Shown here in pieces: positions 14,602-15,568 of a stretch of DNA of 15,568 bases. Location: NCBI GenBank assembly GCA_900757485.1, contig CAAEOA010000214.1, forward strand, positions 1 to 15,568. The letters are read 5' to 3'. The DNA comes from Oscillospiraceae bacterium. Lineage in GTDB: Bacteria; Bacillota; Clostridia; Oscillospirales; Ruminococcaceae. Within the stretch, counting starts at the first letter, position 1. Every line of letters begins with the position of its first letter. The position numbers and the translations under genes are program-made. Under the pieces are notes generated by a model. It was not told the origin of the DNA, ran no database searches, and saw nothing but the letters and a program-made list of their open reading frames with translations.

Positions 14602-15568
14602 CTACTCCCCTATCTTTGAAATAAAATGCTGTACCAACAAATTGAATCCTGCCATCATTAAAAACAACAAGGTTGCCAAAGCAGATGCATATCCCATCTC
14701 ATAACGAATTCCGCCATAATCGCTTAAGTGATTCATCAAGGTATGCACCGCATAATCACTTGACGGAAAACCACACAATGCAGTAGACACTGCACCGACT
14801 CCAAATGCACCGCTAATTGACATAACTGCGCTGAACAACATTTGCGGCCGCATAATCGGGAGAGTAATATACCATAATTCCTGCCATCTGTTCGTAATTC
14901 CGTCTATCATACCCGCTTCATAATATTGATGGTCAATGCCCTTAAAACCTGCGACAAAAGTCAGAAAGCTGGTTCCAAGACTCGCCCACAAAGATACAAG
15001 CAGAACAATTTCCATCATGTAATTGCTGTTTTTCAGCCATGTAATCGGCTCATTAATCGCTCCGATGTTCAACAAGAAACCGTTGACATAGCCATACATA
15101 TCTCCGCTGAACAAAACGGTCCACATGAGATAGACGTTACCCGAAATTGATGGCGCATAAAACAGAAAGGTAATAATCGGACGGAGGCGATCAGACAATT
15201 CATTAATCATCCAGGCAAAAAACAAACTTAATAAATATCCTCCCGGTCCGATAACAAGAGCCATGACCAAAGTGTTTTTTAATGCAACAAAAAATACATC
15301 ATCGGTAGAAAACATTCTGATATAATTATCCAGTCCGACAAATCTGGGACTTTCTAAGACATTAAAATCGGTGAATCCAAAAAAGATTGCAACTAGAACG
15401 GGCAAAACGCTGAAAACTGTAAATATCAATAGATAAGGAGAAATCAATGCATAACTTTTGATGTTTTCTAGCACTTCGGAAAATTTTGTGTAAAAAGGAA
15501 TCCAGACAGATAAGAAAACAGATAACAAATATGGTTTTCCGTTTATAAAACGGAAGGATTCATTTGCC
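14602..15568 (-). CDS. sugar ABC transporter permease, MalF/LplB type (pair A), 5' end probably outside window
   Basis: Six membrane helices characteristic of MalF-type permeases follow the segment SYALISPYLLIFTVFSVLP. The EAA loop is a variant, YEAGMIDGITNRWQELWYITLP, with Gly for the second Ala. The first usable start inside the window is TTG 15528 (308 residues), but it has no ribosome binding site and the frame stays open to the right edge. The extra N-terminal residues include a hydrophobic stretch (YLLSVFLSVWIPFY) before the usual first helix. I therefore think the true start lies beyond 15568. It forms a pair with the downstream permease (5-bp gap). A solute-binding protein gene would be expected just beyond the edge. 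Confidence 0.88.
   Translation of the reverse strand, partial: ANESFRFINGKPYLLSVFLSVWIPFYTKFSEVLENIKSYALISPYLLIFTVFSVLPVLVAIFFGFTDFNVLESPRFVGLDNYIRMFSTDDVFFVALKNTLVMALVIGPGGYLLSLFFAWMINELSDRLRPIITFLFYAPSISGNVYLMWTVLFSGDMYGYVNGFLLNIGAINEPITWLKNSNYMMEIVLLVSLWASLGTSFLTFVAGFKGIDHQYYEAGMIDGITNRWQELWYITLPIMRPQMLFSAVMSISGAFGVGAVSTALCGFPSSDYAVHTLMNHLSDYGGIRYEMGYASALATLLFLMMAGFNLLVQHFISKIGE

Noticed and set aside
15537..15555. 8-bp inverted repeat (TTCCGTTT / AAACGGAA) near the right edge
   Set aside because: No T-run follows it on either strand and it probably lies within the extended permease reading frame; too short to call a terminator or operator.
7045..15568. Recent duplication of a permease pair within the operon
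   Set aside because: The two MalF-type and the two MalG-type proteins differ strongly outside the EAA loop, so they are distinct transporters rather than a fresh copy.

Overview
The window looks like the chromosome of a low-GC Gram-positive bacterium, most likely of the class Clostridia (Bacillota). The evidence is AT-rich intergenic DNA, purine-rich GGAGG-type ribosome binding sites, lipoprotein signal peptides, GTG and TTG starts and the gene families present. I cannot name a genus. It reads as one carbohydrate-utilisation locus with a few accessory genes. No tRNA, rRNA, CRISPR array, insertion sequence or phage gene was seen.

Left part (1-2600). A minus-strand pair encodes a calcineurin-like phosphoesterase followed by a GH38 alpha-mannosidase that runs off the left edge. 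An AT-rich divergent region of about 500 bases separates them from a plus-strand regulator with a GntR-type DNA-binding domain and a LacI-type sugar-binding domain. This region carries one good sigma-A-like promoter in each direction and three copies of a GTATTACA/TGTAATAC dyad that could be the regulator's operator. The regulator gene ends at a perfect 18-bp inverted repeat facing mgtC.

Centre and right (3720-15568), all on the minus strand. Read in transcription order from the right edge, the genes are: a MalF/LplB-type permease (cut by the edge), a MalG/LplC-type permease, an exported NHL propeller-TPR-YIP1 membrane protein, a large DUF5696-type lipoprotein, a second MalF-type permease, a second MalG-type permease, and a lipoprotein with two tandem right-handed beta-helix domains. 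A Rho-independent terminator follows. Gaps within the first six genes are 5-34 bp, so they look like one operon. The beta-helix gene follows after 175 bp and may have its own promoter. An MgtC-family membrane protein lies beyond the terminator and is probably unrelated to sugar use.

Inferred working model: surface lipoproteins (beta-helix and DUF5696) bind or cut a glycan, two permease pairs import oligosaccharides, the cytoplasmic alpha-mannosidase trims them and the GntR/LacI regulator senses a sugar. No transporter ATPase or solute-binding protein is encoded in the window. A shared MsmK-type ATPase and binding proteins beyond the right edge would have to complete the system. The least understood parts are the NHL-TPR-YIP1 protein and the DUF5696 lipoprotein, which sit between the two permease pairs.
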